Source: Flavobacterium haoranii (lineage in GTDB: Bacteria > Bacteroidota > Bacteroidia > Flavobacteriales > Flavobacteriaceae). Taken from it: a stretch of 64,000 nt of DNA. Position numbers and translations under genes: made by a program. The DNA is taken from contig NZ_CP045292.1 of the NCBI RefSeq assembly GCF_009363055.1, positions 2,170,001 through 2,234,000 of the forward strand. The letters are read 5' to 3'. The notes under the pieces were generated by a model that made no database searches, had not been told where the DNA came from, and was given only the letters and a program-made list of their open reading frames with translations. Shown piece by piece: positions 8,897 through 17,502 of the stretch; positions within the stretch are counted from its first letter, which is position 1; each line of letters starts with the position of its first letter.

Positions 8897-9263
8897 CAAA
8901 TTCCTCAATATAAAATTCAATTGTTCTTAAAACGTTTTCTGTATCCTTCAGAACCTGTTCATCTGAAAACCTTAAAACTTCTATTCCTAACTCATTCAAT
9001 CAAGCTTCTTTAATTGTGTCTTTAGTGTAAACTTCTAAAAATTCATGCGAATAACCGTCAACTTCAATTCCTAAACTCAATTCATAACAATAAAAATCAA
9101 TAATATAATTATCAATTGGTTTCTGTCTATGAAAATCATAACCATACATTTGCTTGCCCTTCAACTTTTGCCAAAGAACTATTTCAGCTTTAGTACTATT
9201 ATTTCGTAACTGCCTAGCTAACTCTTTTAACTTTGGATTATATGGTATTATTTTTCGTTTCAT
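8859..9263 (-). pseudogene. DUF559 endonuclease-like gene interrupted by an in-frame TGA
   Basis: The first 87 codons (MKRKIIPYNPKLKELA.., then KAEIVLWQKLKG, GYDFHRQKPIDNYIIDFYC, LGIEVDGYSH) are a clear DUF559 protein, a family related to very-short-patch-repair-type nucleases with an acidic/His core. A TGA at 9000-9002 stops the frame, but the same frame continues at once as LNELGIEVLRFSDEQVLKDT and NVLRTIEFYIEEFE to a TAA at 8859-8861, the normal second half of the family. A single CGA-to-TGA change would explain it. The gene is flanked by 40-bp inverted repeats and sits inside the polysaccharide operon, so it looks inserted. The catalytic core ends close to the break; loss of function is inferred. 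Confidence 0.85.
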
Positions 9264-9302
9264 TTTTACACACCCCTAACCCCTCTGAAGAGGGGAACTT
9301 TT
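9264..9302. repeat. Right inverted repeat flanking the DUF559 gene
   Basis: ACACACCCCTAACCCCTCT followed by GAAGAGGGGAAC; the inverted counterpart of 8857-8896. It ends right at the stop of the PagL-like gene and lies immediately upstream of the DUF559 start. Confidence 0.8.
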
Positions 9303-10407
9303 ACAACCTTACCCCAACTGTAGCTTCAATTGCTTCTGCTCTTCCGCCATGGGTTTTTAAACCAACTCCGGTAAACACATTTTTGTATATATAATATTTT
9401 AATCCAACACGCTGATAAACATCTATTTCATAATCAAATGGCTTATAAACGTAATAACCAAATTGTGTTTCTACTGATAGTTTATTAATAAACAATTCGT
9501 GCCCAATAAAAAGTCCTATTCTCTTATAATCAGTATCTGGATCTGCATAATCAGGATGATCTTCAGGGAAAGCTACCGAAACAAATTTAATATAATCTCT
9601 TAAATATCTCGAAAAGAAAACATCAGTTCCAAACTGTAAAGCACTTTTTCTTCCTACACGCTTATCAGCATATAAACCAATATGATAAAACTGTCGTTGT
9701 CCTAATCTTGGAACTGGTCCTTCTGAAACCCCCGTTCTAAAAGCAATATTGTATTTTATTCGTTCTCTATAAGTTGAGTTTGAAGGCAAACTATCTTTAA
9801 TATACTTTTTTTCTTCGTTAAAATTATAATTTATACCTACATTCAATGCTACTGTATTTATACCACTATTTGGCGCTTTGAATCTTCCATTCGAAAAATG
9901 TGTTAAAAATAATCCTGCTTGCAGGCCAAATCGTCCAACAATATTTTGCTTTTGATATTGTAATAAGAAGTAATTGTTGTCTAATATTTTAGTTCCAAAT
10001 GCATTGTTTTTATTATTGGTTTCTCTATCATAAGGATTTGAAGTAATTCCAATACCTTGAGAAATTCGGAACATTAAATGCCTTTTAAAAAAATAAAAAT
10101 TATAGTGAACTCCTATGGCATGATTGTGCCCAATATAAGGATTTTTAAAATCTATGTATTGATAGGAAACTCCATAATCGGGATAATTGTAAACTTGTTC
10201 CCATTCTTTATTTCCATAAGTTTTCCAATTATATCCCAACAAAACACCATCGGGATGACCTGAAATTAAATGTCCTACATAATCGGCATGTTTTATAATA
10301 TTTCCTCTAAAAATTTGGGCGTCAATATAAGTTGAATTTTTGTCCTCTTCTTGCGAATGCAACAAACTGATACTGAATAAAAGTAAAAAGGCAAAAATTC
10401 TCTGCAT
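9301..10407 (-). CDS. PagL-like lipid A 3-O-deacylase / acyloxyacyl hydrolase family protein
   Basis: About 368 residues with signal peptide MQRIFAFLLLFSISLLHSQ and beta-barrel-like composition. Residues about 170-182 read HFSNGRFKAPNSG, the His-x-Ser-Asn plus PN.G signature of PagL-type outer-membrane lipid A deacylases (catalytic His and Ser). Such enzymes remove an ester-linked acyl chain from lipid A. ATG 10407 is chosen over 10428 because it directly starts the signal peptide and lies 2 bases after the rmlD stop. It is co-transcribed with the rml genes, linking lipid A modification with surface polysaccharide synthesis. The barrel is longer than classical PagL (about 150-170 residues), as is common in Bacteroidota members; activity is inferred. 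Confidence 0.75.
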   Translation of the reverse strand: MQRIFAFLLLFSISLLHSQEEDKNSTYIDAQIFRGNIIKHADYVGHLISGHPDGVLLGYNWKTYGNKEWEQVYNYPDYGVSYQYIDFKNPYIGHNHAIGVHYNFYFFKRHLMFRISQGIGITSNPYDRETNNKNNAFGTKILDNNYFLLQYQKQNIVGRFGLQAGLFLTHFSNGRFKAPNSGINTVALNVGINYNFNEEKKYIKDSLPSNSTYRERIKYNIAFRTGVSEGPVPRLGQRQFYHIGLYADKRVGRKSALQFGTDVFFSRYLRDYIKFVSVAFPEDHPDYADPDTDYKRIGLFIGHELFINKLSVETQFGYYVYKPFDYEIDVYQRVGLKYYIYKNVFTGVGLKTHGGRAEAIEATVGVRL

Positions 10408-10409
10408 AA

Positions 10410-11294
10410 TTATATTTTTGATAGACAAATACTTAAACTATCTTCCCAGTTATTAATAGTTAAGCCAAATATAGTTTTTATTTTGGTTTTATCTAATACA
10501 CTATATCCTGGTCTTTTTGCAGGTGTAGGATATGCTGAAGTAGGAATTGGTTTTAAATCTATATTTATGTCTTTTTGAGCAAAAATTTCTTTTGCGAATT
10601 CATACCAAGAACACTGTCCTTCGTTACTGAAGTTGTAAATTCCGAAGTAAGATGCTTCGACAGGCTCAGCATGACAAGCGGTTATGATTTTTAATAACGC
10701 ATTTGCTAAATCAACTGCATAAGTTGGGGTTCCAATTTGGTCACTAACAACTGATAATGATTCTCTTTCAGAAGCTAATCGTAGCATCGTTTTCATGAAA
10801 TTATTTGCAAATTCCGAATACACCCATGAAGTTCTTATGATAAAATGCTTCTCCCAAATGTTTTGAATCGATTGTTCACCTTGTAATTTAGTTAAACCAT
10901 AAACTCCTGTTGGGTTAGGTTTATCCGTTTCTGTATAACCTTTTGTCATTTCGAGCGGAGTCGAGAAATCTCCAGAAAAAACAAAATCGGTTGAAATATG
11001 TAATAAAATAGTATCGGATTCTTTACAAACTACAGCTAAGTTTTCGGCACCATTTGTATTGATATCGAAAGCTTTTTCGGGTTCACTTTCAGCTTTATCA
11101 ACAGCAGTATAAGCTGCTGTATTGATACAAAAATTAGGCTTAAATTGATTAAAAACTGATTTACATTGTTCAAGATTTGTAATATCTAATTGCGATGAAT
11201 TACAAAATACAAAATCGATTGAAGGATAATTACCTGCAACCGATTGTAAAGCTTGTCCTAATTGGCCATTGCCGCCCGTAACTAAAACTACCAT
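10410..11294 (-). CDS. rmlD: dTDP-4-dehydrorhamnose reductase
   Basis: 294 residues, an extended SDR enzyme that makes dTDP-L-rhamnose with NAD(P)H in the last step of the pathway. Seen: Rossmann motif VTGGNGQLGQAL, ISTDFVFSGD, and the catalytic YGLTK (YxxxK). Two surface loops are encoded by repeat DNA: DFSTPLEMTKG (about residues 108-118) comes from a TTCGAGCGGAGTCGAGAA-type repeat and CHAEPVEAS (about 206-215) from a CTGAGCCTGTCGAAG-type repeat, both in frame. The core motifs are intact, so the enzyme is probably active. It overlaps rmlC by 7 bases and belongs to the rmlB-A-C-D series. Confidence 0.95.
   Translation of the reverse strand: MVVLVTGGNGQLGQALQSVAGNYPSIDFVFCNSSQLDITNLEQCKSVFNQFKPNFCINTAAYTAVDKAESEPEKAFDINTNGAENLAVVCKESDTILLHISTDFVFSGDFSTPLEMTKGYTETDKPNPTGVYGLTKLQGEQSIQNIWEKHFIIRTSWVYSEFANNFMKTMLRLASERESLSVVSDQIGTPTYAVDLANALLKIITACHAEPVEASYFGIYNFSNEGQCSWYEFAKEIFAQKDINIDLKPIPTSAYPTPAKRPGYSVLDKTKIKTIFGLTINNWEDSLSICLSKI
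10651..10676. repeat. CTGAGC-type palindromic repeat inside rmlD
   Basis: Contains CTTCGACAGGCTCAG, the reverse complement of CTGAGCCTGTCGAAG; same family as the copies at 31489, 31880, 35264 and (diverged) 36419. It is read in frame by rmlD. Confidence 0.8.
10945..10970. repeat. TTCGAGCGGAGTCGAGAA-type repeat inside rmlD
   Basis: GTCATTTCGAGCGGAG followed by TCGAGAAATC, nearly the same as the intergenic copy at 42377-42402. It is read in frame by rmlD. Confidence 0.8.
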
Positions 11295-11839
11295 ACTTTC
11301 TTAGCATTTTCTAGTTTGGGTAATACTTTATCTTTTTCCGAAATAATCAATTCTGATTCTTGAAAATTCCAATCAATATTTAAATTTGGATCATTATAGA
11401 TAATTCCGCCTTCGCTTTCTTTATTATAGAAATTATCGCATTTGTAAAAGAAAGTTGCTGTTTCACTTAATACTAAAAATCCGTGTGCAAAACCTCTTGG
11501 AACAAAAAATTGTTTTTGGTTTTCAGCAGATAAAATTATGGATTCGTATTGTCCGAATGTTGGCGAATTTGGTCTAATGTCAACTGCGATATCAATTACT
11601 TCTCCTTGTAAAACGCGTACTAATTTCGCTTGAGCGTGTTCACCTGTTTGATAATGCAATCCACGTAAAACACCTTTTGAAGAAAATGATTGGTTGTCTT
11701 GTACAAAATGAACCTCTTGCCCAATTCCTTTACTGAAAGTTTTCTCATTAAAACTTTCCATGAAATAACCCCTTTCATCACCGATAACGTTGGGTTCTAA
11801 AATAAAACAGCCTTTTAATTTAGTTTCTGTAAACTTCAT
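11288..11839 (-). CDS. rmlC: dTDP-4-dehydrorhamnose 3,5-epimerase
   Basis: 183 residues, the normal length for a cupin-fold RmlC. It epimerises C3 and C5 of dTDP-4-keto-6-deoxyglucose in the cytoplasm. Seen: N-terminal GCFILEPNVIGDERGYFMES, VLRGLHYQ with the catalytic His, FVPRGFAHGFLVLSE, and YKCDNFY with the catalytic Tyr region. The start codon overlaps the rmlA stop by one base (TAATG), so the two are translationally coupled; it overlaps rmlD by 7 bases. Confidence 0.96.
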   Translation of the reverse strand: MKFTETKLKGCFILEPNVIGDERGYFMESFNEKTFSKGIGQEVHFVQDNQSFSSKGVLRGLHYQTGEHAQAKLVRVLQGEVIDIAVDIRPNSPTFGQYESIILSAENQKQFFVPRGFAHGFLVLSETATFFYKCDNFYNKESEGGIIYNDPNLNIDWNFQESELIISEKDKVLPKLENAKKVW

Positions 11840-12702
11840 TATTCTTTAATCAAACTCATTAAGTGTGTTCCGTAACCGCTTTTCAACAACGGTTCTGCTA
11901 ATTTCTGTAATTGTTGTGCATCAATAAAACCCATTTTATAAGCTGCTTCTTCAATAGCACCAATTTTTAATCCCTGTCTTTCTTCAATAACTTGTACAAA
12001 TTGTCCCGCTTGCATTAACGATTGAAAAGTTCCTGTATCCAACCAAGCCGTTCCTCTATCTAAAATGGAAACTTGTAACTTTCCTTGTTCTAAATAGGCT
12101 TTATTAACATCAGTAATTTCTAATTCGCCACGTGGACTTGGTTTGATATTGGCTGCAATTTCTAAAACCGAATTATCGTAAAAATAAATACCCGGTACTG
12201 CAAAATTTGATTTTGGTTGCAATGGCTTTTCTTCTATTGATAATACTTTTCCATTTTTATCAAAATCAACAACTCCGTAACGCTCAGGATCGTGAACGTG
12301 ATAGGCATAAACAATTCCTCCTTCAGGATTATTATTTGCTTGTAATAGTTCCGCTAAACCTGTTCCGTAGAAAATGTTATCTCCTAAAATTAGCGCTACT
12401 TTATCATTCCCAACAAACTCTTTCCCAATAATGAAAGCCTCTGCTAATCCGTTAGGGTGTTCTTGCACTGCATATTCAAATCGACAACCTAGTTTAGAAC
12501 CATCGCCTAATAATTTTTCGAATAAAGGTAAATCTTGAGGTGTTGAAATAATCAAAATTTCACTGATTCCTGCCCACATCAAAGTCGATAATGGGTAGTA
12601 AATCATGGGTTTATCATAAATTGGCATCAATTGCTTACTCACCGCTAATGTTAACGGATGTAAACGAGTGCCTGAACCTCCAGCTAATATAATTCCTTTC
12701 AT
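11839..12702 (-). CDS. rmlA: Glucose-1-phosphate thymidylyltransferase
   Basis: 287 residues. It makes dTDP-glucose from dTTP and glucose 1-phosphate, the first step to dTDP-rhamnose. Seen: the nucleotide loop [42 protein letters not shown] with the metal-binding Asp, and the EEKP segment. Length and motifs match the family throughout. It sits between rmlB (84-bp gap holding an 11-bp tandem repeat) and rmlC (1-bp overlap) in the same direction. Confidence 0.97.
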   Translation of the reverse strand: MKGIILAGGSGTRLHPLTLAVSKQLMPIYDKPMIYYPLSTLMWAGISEILIISTPQDLPLFEKLLGDGSKLGCRFEYAVQEHPNGLAEAFIIGKEFVGNDKVALILGDNIFYGTGLAELLQANNNPEGGIVYAYHVHDPERYGVVDFDKNGKVLSIEEKPLQPKSNFAVPGIYFYDNSVLEIAANIKPSPRGELEITDVNKAYLEQGKLQVSILDRGTAWLDTGTFQSLMQAGQFVQVIEERQGLKIGAIEEAAYKMGFIDAQQLQKLAEPLLKSGYGTHLMSLIKE

Positions 12703-12736
12703 TTCTATTATTAATAAGTAGGTAGATACTTCATAG

Positions 12737-12767
12737 ATATCCCGTACATATCCCGTACATATCCCAT
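12737..12767. repeat. Short 11-bp tandem repeat between rmlB and rmlA
   Basis: Two exact copies of ATATCCCGTAC and a partial third (ATATCCCAT), end to end, in the 84-bp gap of the rml operon. No function is evident; copy number may vary between strains. Confidence 0.8.
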
Positions 12768-12785
12768 ATAAACCTAAGTAATTGT

Positions 12786-13802
12786 TTATTTGTTTTTATA
12801 CTTGTCTAAGTACCAACGAACCGTTTTTAAAATCCCTGTTTCAAAATTTTCATCAGCTTTCCAGCCCAACTCATTTTCAATTTTAGACGCATCAATTGCA
12901 TAACGCAAATCGTGTCCTGGTCTGTCTTTTACAAATGTAATTTGGTCTTGATATCTTCCTTCAGATTTTGGTTGAATTTCATTCAAAATAGAACAAACAG
13001 TATCAACTATATATAAATTATTGCGTTCGTTTCTACCTCCAATATTGTATGTTTCGCCAGCTTTTCCGGTTTTGAAAGCCAATTCAATTCCTTTGCAATG
13101 ATCCAAGACATACAACCAATCGCGTACGTTTTTTCCATCTCCGTAAATAGGAATATTTTCTCCTGAAATCGCTTTACGAATAATAGTAGGAATCAACTTT
13201 TCATCATGTTGTTTTGGTCCGTAATTATTAGAACAATTGGTCGTTACCACATTCATTCCATACGTATGAAAATAACTTCTCACAATCATATCAGAACCTG
13301 CTTTTGAAGCTGAGTACGGACTATTTGGTGCATAAGGTGTGGTTTCTTCAAACAAACCTATTTCTCCTAATGTTCCATAAACCTCATCTGTAGAAACATG
13401 GTGAAAACGTGAATTTTCAAATCCAACATTGTATTGATTAGGAGCTGACATCCAAAGTTTTCTAGCCGTATCTAACAAATTAAATGTTCCTAAAACATTG
13501 GTTTTAATAAAAGCCTCTGGACCCGAAATGGAGTTGTCTACATGGCTTTCTGCTGCGAAATGTATCACATCGTGAAATTGATATTTTTGAAATAGTTCTT
13601 CCACAAAATTTCTATCGCAAATATCACCTTGCACAAAAGTATATCTTGGATGATTGTCAACTTCCTTAACATTATCTAGATTTCCCGCATAAGTTAGCAA
13701 ATCTAGATTTACTAAATGATAATCTGGATTGTTTTCTATAAAATAGGGAACAAAATTAGCTCCAATAAACCCAGCGCCGCCAGTTACTAAAATATTTTTC
13801 AT
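12786..13802 (-). CDS. rmlB: dTDP-glucose 4,6-dehydratase
   Basis: 338 residues, an extended SDR enzyme that converts dTDP-glucose to dTDP-4-keto-6-deoxyglucose with bound NAD. Seen: [13 protein letters not shown] (Rossmann), [12 protein letters not shown], the catalytic STDEVYG and YSASK (YxxxK), and TNCSNNYGP. Full length. It starts directly after the stop of the Wzz-like gene (no gap), so it is co-transcribed with it. Confidence 0.97.
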   Translation of the reverse strand: MKNILVTGGAGFIGANFVPYFIENNPDYHLVNLDLLTYAGNLDNVKEVDNHPRYTFVQGDICDRNFVEELFQKYQFHDVIHFAAESHVDNSISGPEAFIKTNVLGTFNLLDTARKLWMSAPNQYNVGFENSRFHHVSTDEVYGTLGEIGLFEETTPYAPNSPYSASKAGSDMIVRSYFHTYGMNVVTTNCSNNYGPKQHDEKLIPTIIRKAISGENIPIYGDGKNVRDWLYVLDHCKGIELAFKTGKAGETYNIGGRNERNNLYIVDTVCSILNEIQPKSEGRYQDQITFVKDRPGHDLRYAIDASKIENELGWKADENFETGILKTVRWYLDKYKNK

Positions 13803-14774
13803 TTAAGCTAAATTTCTTTTGGCTAATTGATTTTTATAAAAATTTTGAAAACCTTTGAAGAATAAAAATAATATTATTAAAATGAAAGGTAAAACTAATT
13901 TCATTTTTCCGTTTAAACCTTTTGAATTTAAAATATTAACTGTAGTACTTATTTCTTTAATTACCTTATCACTATTTATAAAATTTATTCTCAAAGATCC
14001 TTGTTCAGCAATTAATAAATTCTTTGTATTAATAATTTCATTCAACTGGTTATTATCACTTATATAAACCATTTTATCTGTTTTAGAACCACTAGAAACA
14101 GACTTTGAAAAACCTTCTATTAATTTATCAATTTGTTTAATAATACTATCATTAGCTTTCATTTTGATCGTTTCATTATCTAAATATTGCTTTTGTATAG
14201 TTTTGAAATATTCAGAATCATTTAAATAATTCAGTAATGGTTGAACGGTTTTATCTATATCCGTTTTTTTAGAAGTAGAAAACTTAATTAAATGAAAAGG
14301 ATAATTCTTACTCGTAACTTCATTTTCAACAATTTTATCTAAATCACCGTCTTCAGCCATTAATTTAATTAATTCAAAATTATCAGGTTTTTGATCCACA
14401 AACTTAAATACATCTATAATAGGTTCAATTTGAATTATATTCAAATCTTTTACGTTTTTAAACCCTAAATTTGAAAAGAAAACAGTATCATTTTCTCTCT
14501 TTTTTGCGTCTAAAAGAGCAATTTTAGAATACAAATAATCAACACTTCCAAAATTAGGAGTTACTATAATCTCATTATTAAATGATTTATTGGATTTATC
14601 TAAAAATAAACCTAAACCCACTCCAATTACAAACAATATTATTAGTTGTATAATATTTTTTTTAACAAAAAGAATAAAATCAAAAAGCTTATTAATTAAA
14701 CTTTGAAAAATGCCTCCAACCTTATGAAAAATTTGTCCTAAATCGATTTCTTGATCTTGAGAATTTGTACTCAT
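13803..14774 (-). CDS. Wzz-like chain-length determinant family protein
   Basis: 323 residues with one transmembrane helix near the N-terminus (about 40-58), a long mostly helical periplasmic part, and a second helix near the C-terminus (about 290-308). This two-helix layout is that of Wzz/FepE proteins, which set the length of Wzy-made polysaccharide chains. Sequence motifs are weak and there is no kinase domain, so the call rests on topology and its place between the DUF6909-like gene and rmlB. It begins 6 bases after the upstream stop and ends right at the rmlB start. Confidence 0.65.
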   Translation of the reverse strand: MSTNSQDQEIDLGQIFHKVGGIFQSLINKLFDFILFVKKNIIQLIILFVIGVGLGLFLDKSNKSFNNEIIVTPNFGSVDYLYSKIALLDAKKRENDTVFFSNLGFKNVKDLNIIQIEPIIDVFKFVDQKPDNFELIKLMAEDGDLDKIVENEVTSKNYPFHLIKFSTSKKTDIDKTVQPLLNYLNDSEYFKTIQKQYLDNETIKMKANDSIIKQIDKLIEGFSKSVSSGSKTDKMVYISDNNQLNEIINTKNLLIAEQGSLRINFINSDKVIKEISTTVNILNSKGLNGKMKLVLPFILIILFLFFKGFQNFYKNQLAKRNLA

Positions 14775-14780
14775 TTAAAC

Positions 14781-16472
14781 TTATTTTAAGTTAAAGATTT
14801 GTTCTAATATTTTAATCGTAATTAAATATGTAGGTTTTACTCCTGTGGTTCCTAATCCGCCCGATGCCAAAGTGCTTCCGGTTTCTAAAGGATTATCAGA
14901 TGCGTAATAAGCATATCTTACTTTTACATCTGGATTAATACTTTTTCTAATTTTAGAAGCCGACTGAATTGCTTTTTGATAATAAGCACCTTCCATTTCT
15001 AATCCGATTGCTTGCCAAGTTGATTCGTGAAAAAACTTCAACAAATCTCTATTTTGAAGTGATGTTCCTAAAACCGTAATCATTGGACCTGCAAAAACAG
15101 GAATTCCGTTCCCTTCAAACATCTCTTTGGTTAACTCATTTTCAAACGGATAATTATCCGCTGTTCCTTCATTCACATGGGCGCATGGAATCATAATATC
15201 GCCTTTTCCACCCTCCAAAATTCCGGCTTTACCCATAATAGAAACCGATTCAACATTCAAGAAAATCTTATTTTTCTTTTCTGTTTTATAAGGTTTTAAT
15301 AACTCATCTATCGTTTCAAAAGCTTGCTCACCAAAAGCGTAATCCATTACAATAATAACCGGTTTTTCTTTTGCTATTTTAGCCTCAGCAAAAATGGTTT
15401 TCTTGAAATCAATTTTAGCCGTATCAAAAATTTGAACGTCGATATTAGTTCCTGATGCATCTGGCAAAGAAATCATCCCTTGAGATAACGCAAAATCTTC
15501 TACTTTCTTGCGTAGCTCTTTGTTTGCCGAACTACTTAAATCCTCAAATATCTGAAATTCAGGTGTATTTTTGTATTTTTTTCCTAAAACAGGCTCTGCA
15601 AATAACGAATTCATTACACTGTGCATATTCGCACTAATAATGTGAATAGGTCTTTCAATTAAGTCGTTTTTAAGTAAAACTTCTTTAATCGTATTTGCCC
15701 AAATATCACCATAAATATGATGTCCTAATCGTTCTCTTAAAATAGGGCTAAAAGTAATGGTTCTTTTATTGTTATCTACTACTTCTTCTATGGCTAATTT
15801 TCCTAACCAATACACCACATGTAGAAAACGATCTGGTGCTTCAGCTGTAGCAAAATCATCATAAATATTTTGTACCTCAGCAAAAGTTCGTCCTAAAACA
15901 TTAGCTGCATGAGAAATCGCTTTTTCACGATCAATTAAGCTTAATTTTTTAGTTTGTTTTACCGCTAATTCTAATTTTTGCCAATCGCGAGAAACCGAAC
16001 CCTCATCATCAATTAAAACTCTGTCTTTAATTTTGTGTGACTCGATAAAAATAAAAGTCAAATGCGTAAGAATGTCGTAAATGTCCGAACGTCCACGTGT
16101 GATTTCCACATTCATTTGTTCATCATCAATACGGTAACAATTTCTTCTTCTTTTTGGTGGAACAATTGCTTTAAAATGAGAATTAGCATAACCTTCGTCA
16201 GAAGTTAAGTTGATGTAACGGCATTCTTCAATTCCAATTGGTAAACGTTCAATTACGTATAAAAGCCCGTTTAACTCTACTTTTTCCTCGGCAATAGAAC
16301 CGTAAATTTCTGGTCGAAGCGATAATAAAGCTTCTCTTAAAGTTTCTCCTGAAACACCCATTGGTTTGTAAAAACCTCTGTTAAATAAATGTCTCATGGT
16401 AATGTACAGTCGCTCAATAGCTGCTGAGGACTCTTGCGCTCTTGAGCGCGAAATGTTTTTAATGTCTTTCAT
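14781..16472 (-). CDS. DUF6909-like protein with a nucleoside-phosphorylase-like C-terminal part
   Basis: 563 residues, soluble, no signal peptide. The N-terminal third (RAQESSAAIERLYITMRHLFNRG..) is helical and not recognised; from memory the full-length protein matches the DUF6909 type of Flavobacteriia. In the C-terminal half, VESVSIMGKAGILEGGKGDIM, MITVLGTSLQ and QAIGLEMEGAYYQKAI resemble the phosphate and ribose sites of purine/uridine phosphorylases or AMP nucleosidase (family pattern EMEGA). This similarity is my own reading. It is the first gene of the long reverse operon with a -7 element just upstream, and is followed after 6 bases by the Wzz-like gene; no glycan role is evident. 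Confidence 0.65.
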   Translation of the reverse strand: MKDIKNISRSRAQESSAAIERLYITMRHLFNRGFYKPMGVSGETLREALLSLRPEIYGSIAEEKVELNGLLYVIERLPIGIEECRYINLTSDEGYANSHFKAIVPPKRRRNCYRIDDEQMNVEITRGRSDIYDILTHLTFIFIESHKIKDRVLIDDEGSVSRDWQKLELAVKQTKKLSLIDREKAISHAANVLGRTFAEVQNIYDDFATAEAPDRFLHVVYWLGKLAIEEVVDNNKRTITFSPILRERLGHHIYGDIWANTIKEVLLKNDLIERPIHIISANMHSVMNSLFAEPVLGKKYKNTPEFQIFEDLSSSANKELRKKVEDFALSQGMISLPDASGTNIDVQIFDTAKIDFKKTIFAEAKIAKEKPVIIVMDYAFGEQAFETIDELLKPYKTEKKNKIFLNVESVSIMGKAGILEGGKGDIMIPCAHVNEGTADNYPFENELTKEMFEGNGIPVFAGPMITVLGTSLQNRDLLKFFHESTWQAIGLEMEGAYYQKAIQSASKIRKSINPDVKVRYAYYASDNPLETGSTLASGGLGTTGVKPTYLITIKILEQIFNLK

Positions 16473-16495
16473 TAATATTTTGTTTTTCTAACCTG

Positions 16496-16503
16496 CAAAG
16501 GTA
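16496..16503 (-). promoter_or_regulatory. Putative -7 element for the DUF6909-like gene and operon
   Basis: TACCTTTG on the reverse strand (TAnnTTTG), 23 bases before the ATG at 16472. It may drive the whole reverse series down to 5876. Confidence 0.45.
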
Positions 16504-16515
16504 ATGTTTTTTAGA

Positions 16516-17385
16516 TTAGTTGGTTAAAACAATGTTTATTGCTGGTTCTATAACCATTTTTTTTCCTTTATTATTACCAAATTCAACTAAATGTTTAATT
16601 CTTTTAAACCAATGTAAATTTACAAACATAAATGAGTTTTCTTCCTCTACATAATTAAGTAAAACTGCTGGTGCATAAAAAGTTCTTTCGATTTTTTGTC
16701 CATGACTTTCAAAGTATTTATTTGATTCAATAATTACATTTTCAATTCCTATAACTATTCCGCTTTTAGGAATTGAAATATTTTGATTTGAAACATCAAC
16801 TATAGTTTTTTTTCTTCCTTTGCCTACTTTCACTAAAATAGATTCATCTACTAAAGATTTTCCTGGCAAACTTGTAATTGTATCAAATTCTAAAATTCTT
16901 ATTTTTAAAATAGCATCTTTAATTGGGGATTTTGTAAATATTTCGATTTCCTTTAAAAAATTTGTTTCTTTAACTATTGAATCATAATCAAATTTTTTTG
17001 CTAAAATTTGAGGAATAGCTCCTTGTAAGTGAGAACTTCTACTAAATTCCGAATTTCCAATCTTATTTACTTTTGTTCTTTTTGCTGAAAACACTATAAC
17101 TTCATTTATTTGATAAATTTCAGGAGAAAGCAAATAAATTCCGTTTTCGTTAATTTTTAAAGTAGTGTCCTTATAACCTAAGCATGAAAATTGTAGCCGA
17201 TTAGTCTCTTTTGCATTAATCACAAATGTTCCGTTTTCTTCGCTTGAAGTTCCTGTACTTTTATTTTCAATCCATATTGAAACATAAGGAATTGGTTCAC
17301 CAGAAATGCTGTCTTTGACCACGCCTTTTATTTGGCCAGTAAGGGAAATGGTTAGAAAAAGAAAAAAAACTAAAAACTTATTCAT
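16516..17385 (-). CDS. Secreted protein with N-terminal carboxypeptidase-regulatory-like domain
   Basis: 289 residues with signal peptide (MNKFLVFFLFLTISLTGQ) and directly after it a CarboxypepD_reg-like beta-sandwich: IKGVVKDSISGEPIPYVSIWIENKSTG..EENGTFVI..LQFSCLGYKDTTL (about 20-85). This domain is common on TonB-dependent receptors, but no barrel follows here. The remainder (about 90-289) is an uncharacterised beta-rich region also seen, to my recollection, in Bacteroidota carboxypeptidase-like regulatory proteins. It is likely periplasmic or outer-membrane associated. It stands alone between the DUF6909-like gene and the GH3 gene. Confidence 0.75.
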   Translation of the reverse strand: MNKFLVFFLFLTISLTGQIKGVVKDSISGEPIPYVSIWIENKSTGTSSEENGTFVINAKETNRLQFSCLGYKDTTLKINENGIYLLSPEIYQINEVIVFSAKRTKVNKIGNSEFSRSSHLQGAIPQILAKKFDYDSIVKETNFLKEIEIFTKSPIKDAILKIRILEFDTITSLPGKSLVDESILVKVGKGRKKTIVDVSNQNISIPKSGIVIGIENVIIESNKYFESHGQKIERTFYAPAVLLNYVEEENSFMFVNLHWFKRIKHLVEFGNNKGKKMVIEPAINIVLTN

Positions 17386-17440
17386 TAAATGTTCTATTTG
17401 AAACCCTGTTAAGCTAAAACGATTTCAGCTTCTCTCATAG

Positions 17441-17495
17441 ATTCTGACCCGAGCTTGCGAACAGACGAAGTAAACAAGTTCAGAATGACAAAATG
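17441..17495. repeat. Intergenic repeat related to the inside of the 44.7-kb MITE-like element
   Basis: The stretch with GATTCTGACCCGAGCTTGCG, GACGAAGT and a TTCAGAATGACA end is, in reverse complement, similar to 44798-44832 (ACTTCGTC, GTTCGC, GGTCAGA in the same order). The only other content of this gap is the upstream flank of the GH3 gene end. Confidence 0.6.
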
Positions 17496-17502
17496 TTATT
17501 TA

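Noticed and set aside
8855..8920. Longer start for the GIN-domain lipoprotein at 8920
   Set aside because: The extra codons translate the inverted repeat and hide the lipoprotein signal; they belong to the end of the DUF559 reading frame in another frame.
16085..16100. CACGTG in the DUF6909-like gene as a parS site
   Set aside because: The flanks do not match TGTT/AACA.
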